Part shown: one piece after another, positions 50,259 to 50,301 of the stretch
Layout of the letters: every line of letters starts with the position of its first letter
Position numbering within the stretch: the stretch's first letter is position 1
Assembly: GCF_900142755.1 (NCBI RefSeq)
Contig: NZ_FRCA01000009.1
Span: forward strand, 1 to 50,301
Length of the DNA: 50,301 nucleotides
Direction: 5' to 3'
Source of the DNA: Halomonas cupida
Lineage (GTDB): Bacteria; Pseudomonadota; Gammaproteobacteria; Pseudomonadales; Halomonadaceae
Position numbers and translations under genes: made by a program
The notes under the pieces: generated by a model
Databases searched by the model: none
What the model was told of the DNA's origin: nothing
Seen by the model: only the letters and a program-made list of their open reading frames with translations

Positions 50259-50301
50259 GAACCCCGAACCCCGAACCCCGAACCCCGAACCCCGAACCCC
50301 G
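50259..50301. repeat. Heptanucleotide tandem repeat at the window edge
   Basis: GAACCCC is repeated six times and continues beyond the window. Just before it (50190-50250) are degenerate GAGCTACGAG-type units, the reverse complement of the heptamer at 3301. Confidence 0.95.

Overview
The window reads as chromosomal DNA of a moderately GC-rich, probably halophilic gammaproteobacterium. Gene content (betaine/carnitine and sugar-acid catabolism, BCCT and TRAP carriers, a very acidic giant VCBS protein) is most like Halomonadaceae. This is inference from gene families; no rRNA or tRNA gene was seen.

Region 1 (1-15713), sugar and sugar-acid oxidation. A TRAP transporter (small permease fragment and DctP) is divergent from an L-arabinonate-type dehydratase, followed by a D-xylonate-type dehydratase, an L-arabinose/D-galactose 1-dehydrogenase, an aldose 1-epimerase and an AraFGH-type sugar ABC importer, with two LysR regulators and one FadR-type GntR regulator. 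Together they suggest uptake, mutarotation, oxidation to lactone/aldonate and dehydration to 2-keto-3-deoxy acids; the lactonase and later steps are not in the window. A 15-bp palindrome is shared by the TRAP/dehydratase divergent promoter and the gntR promoter, and an 18-bp box is shared by the GbpR-like lysR/galM and araF upstream regions.

Region 2 (15778-33254), a five-gene minus-strand operon: a 3784-residue LEPR-XLL/DUF4347/DUF11-like/VCBS giant protein, a TolC-type lipoprotein, two HlyD-type adaptors (one with a GAF-like N-terminus) and an M50 membrane metalloprotease fused to an HlyD-like arm with a possible PqqD/RRE-like N-terminus. No ABC ATPase is present, and the giant protein has neither an ordinary Sec signal nor visible RTX repeats. 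This is the best candidate for an undescribed export or processing system.

Region 3 (33880-42905), a tightly overlapping minus-strand operon: a TmpA-like Fe/2OG oxygenase, a TmpB/PhnZ-like HD oxygenase, an AruI-like decarboxylase, an AruH-like aminotransferase and a polar amino-acid ABC importer, with a GlxA/ArgR-like regulator convergent at its end. Region 4 (43138-50096) holds a second GlxA-type regulator, gamma-butyrobetaine dioxygenase, a BCCT carrier and cdhBAC, a route from gamma-butyrobetaine through carnitine to glycine betaine. Paired TGTC-N7-GC sites repeated every 21 nt occur in three promoters here.

Dispersed across the window are five copies of a 173-nt, five-hairpin element with imperfect terminal inverted repeats (TATTAAC...GTTAATA), and many short tandem duplications at gene edges.
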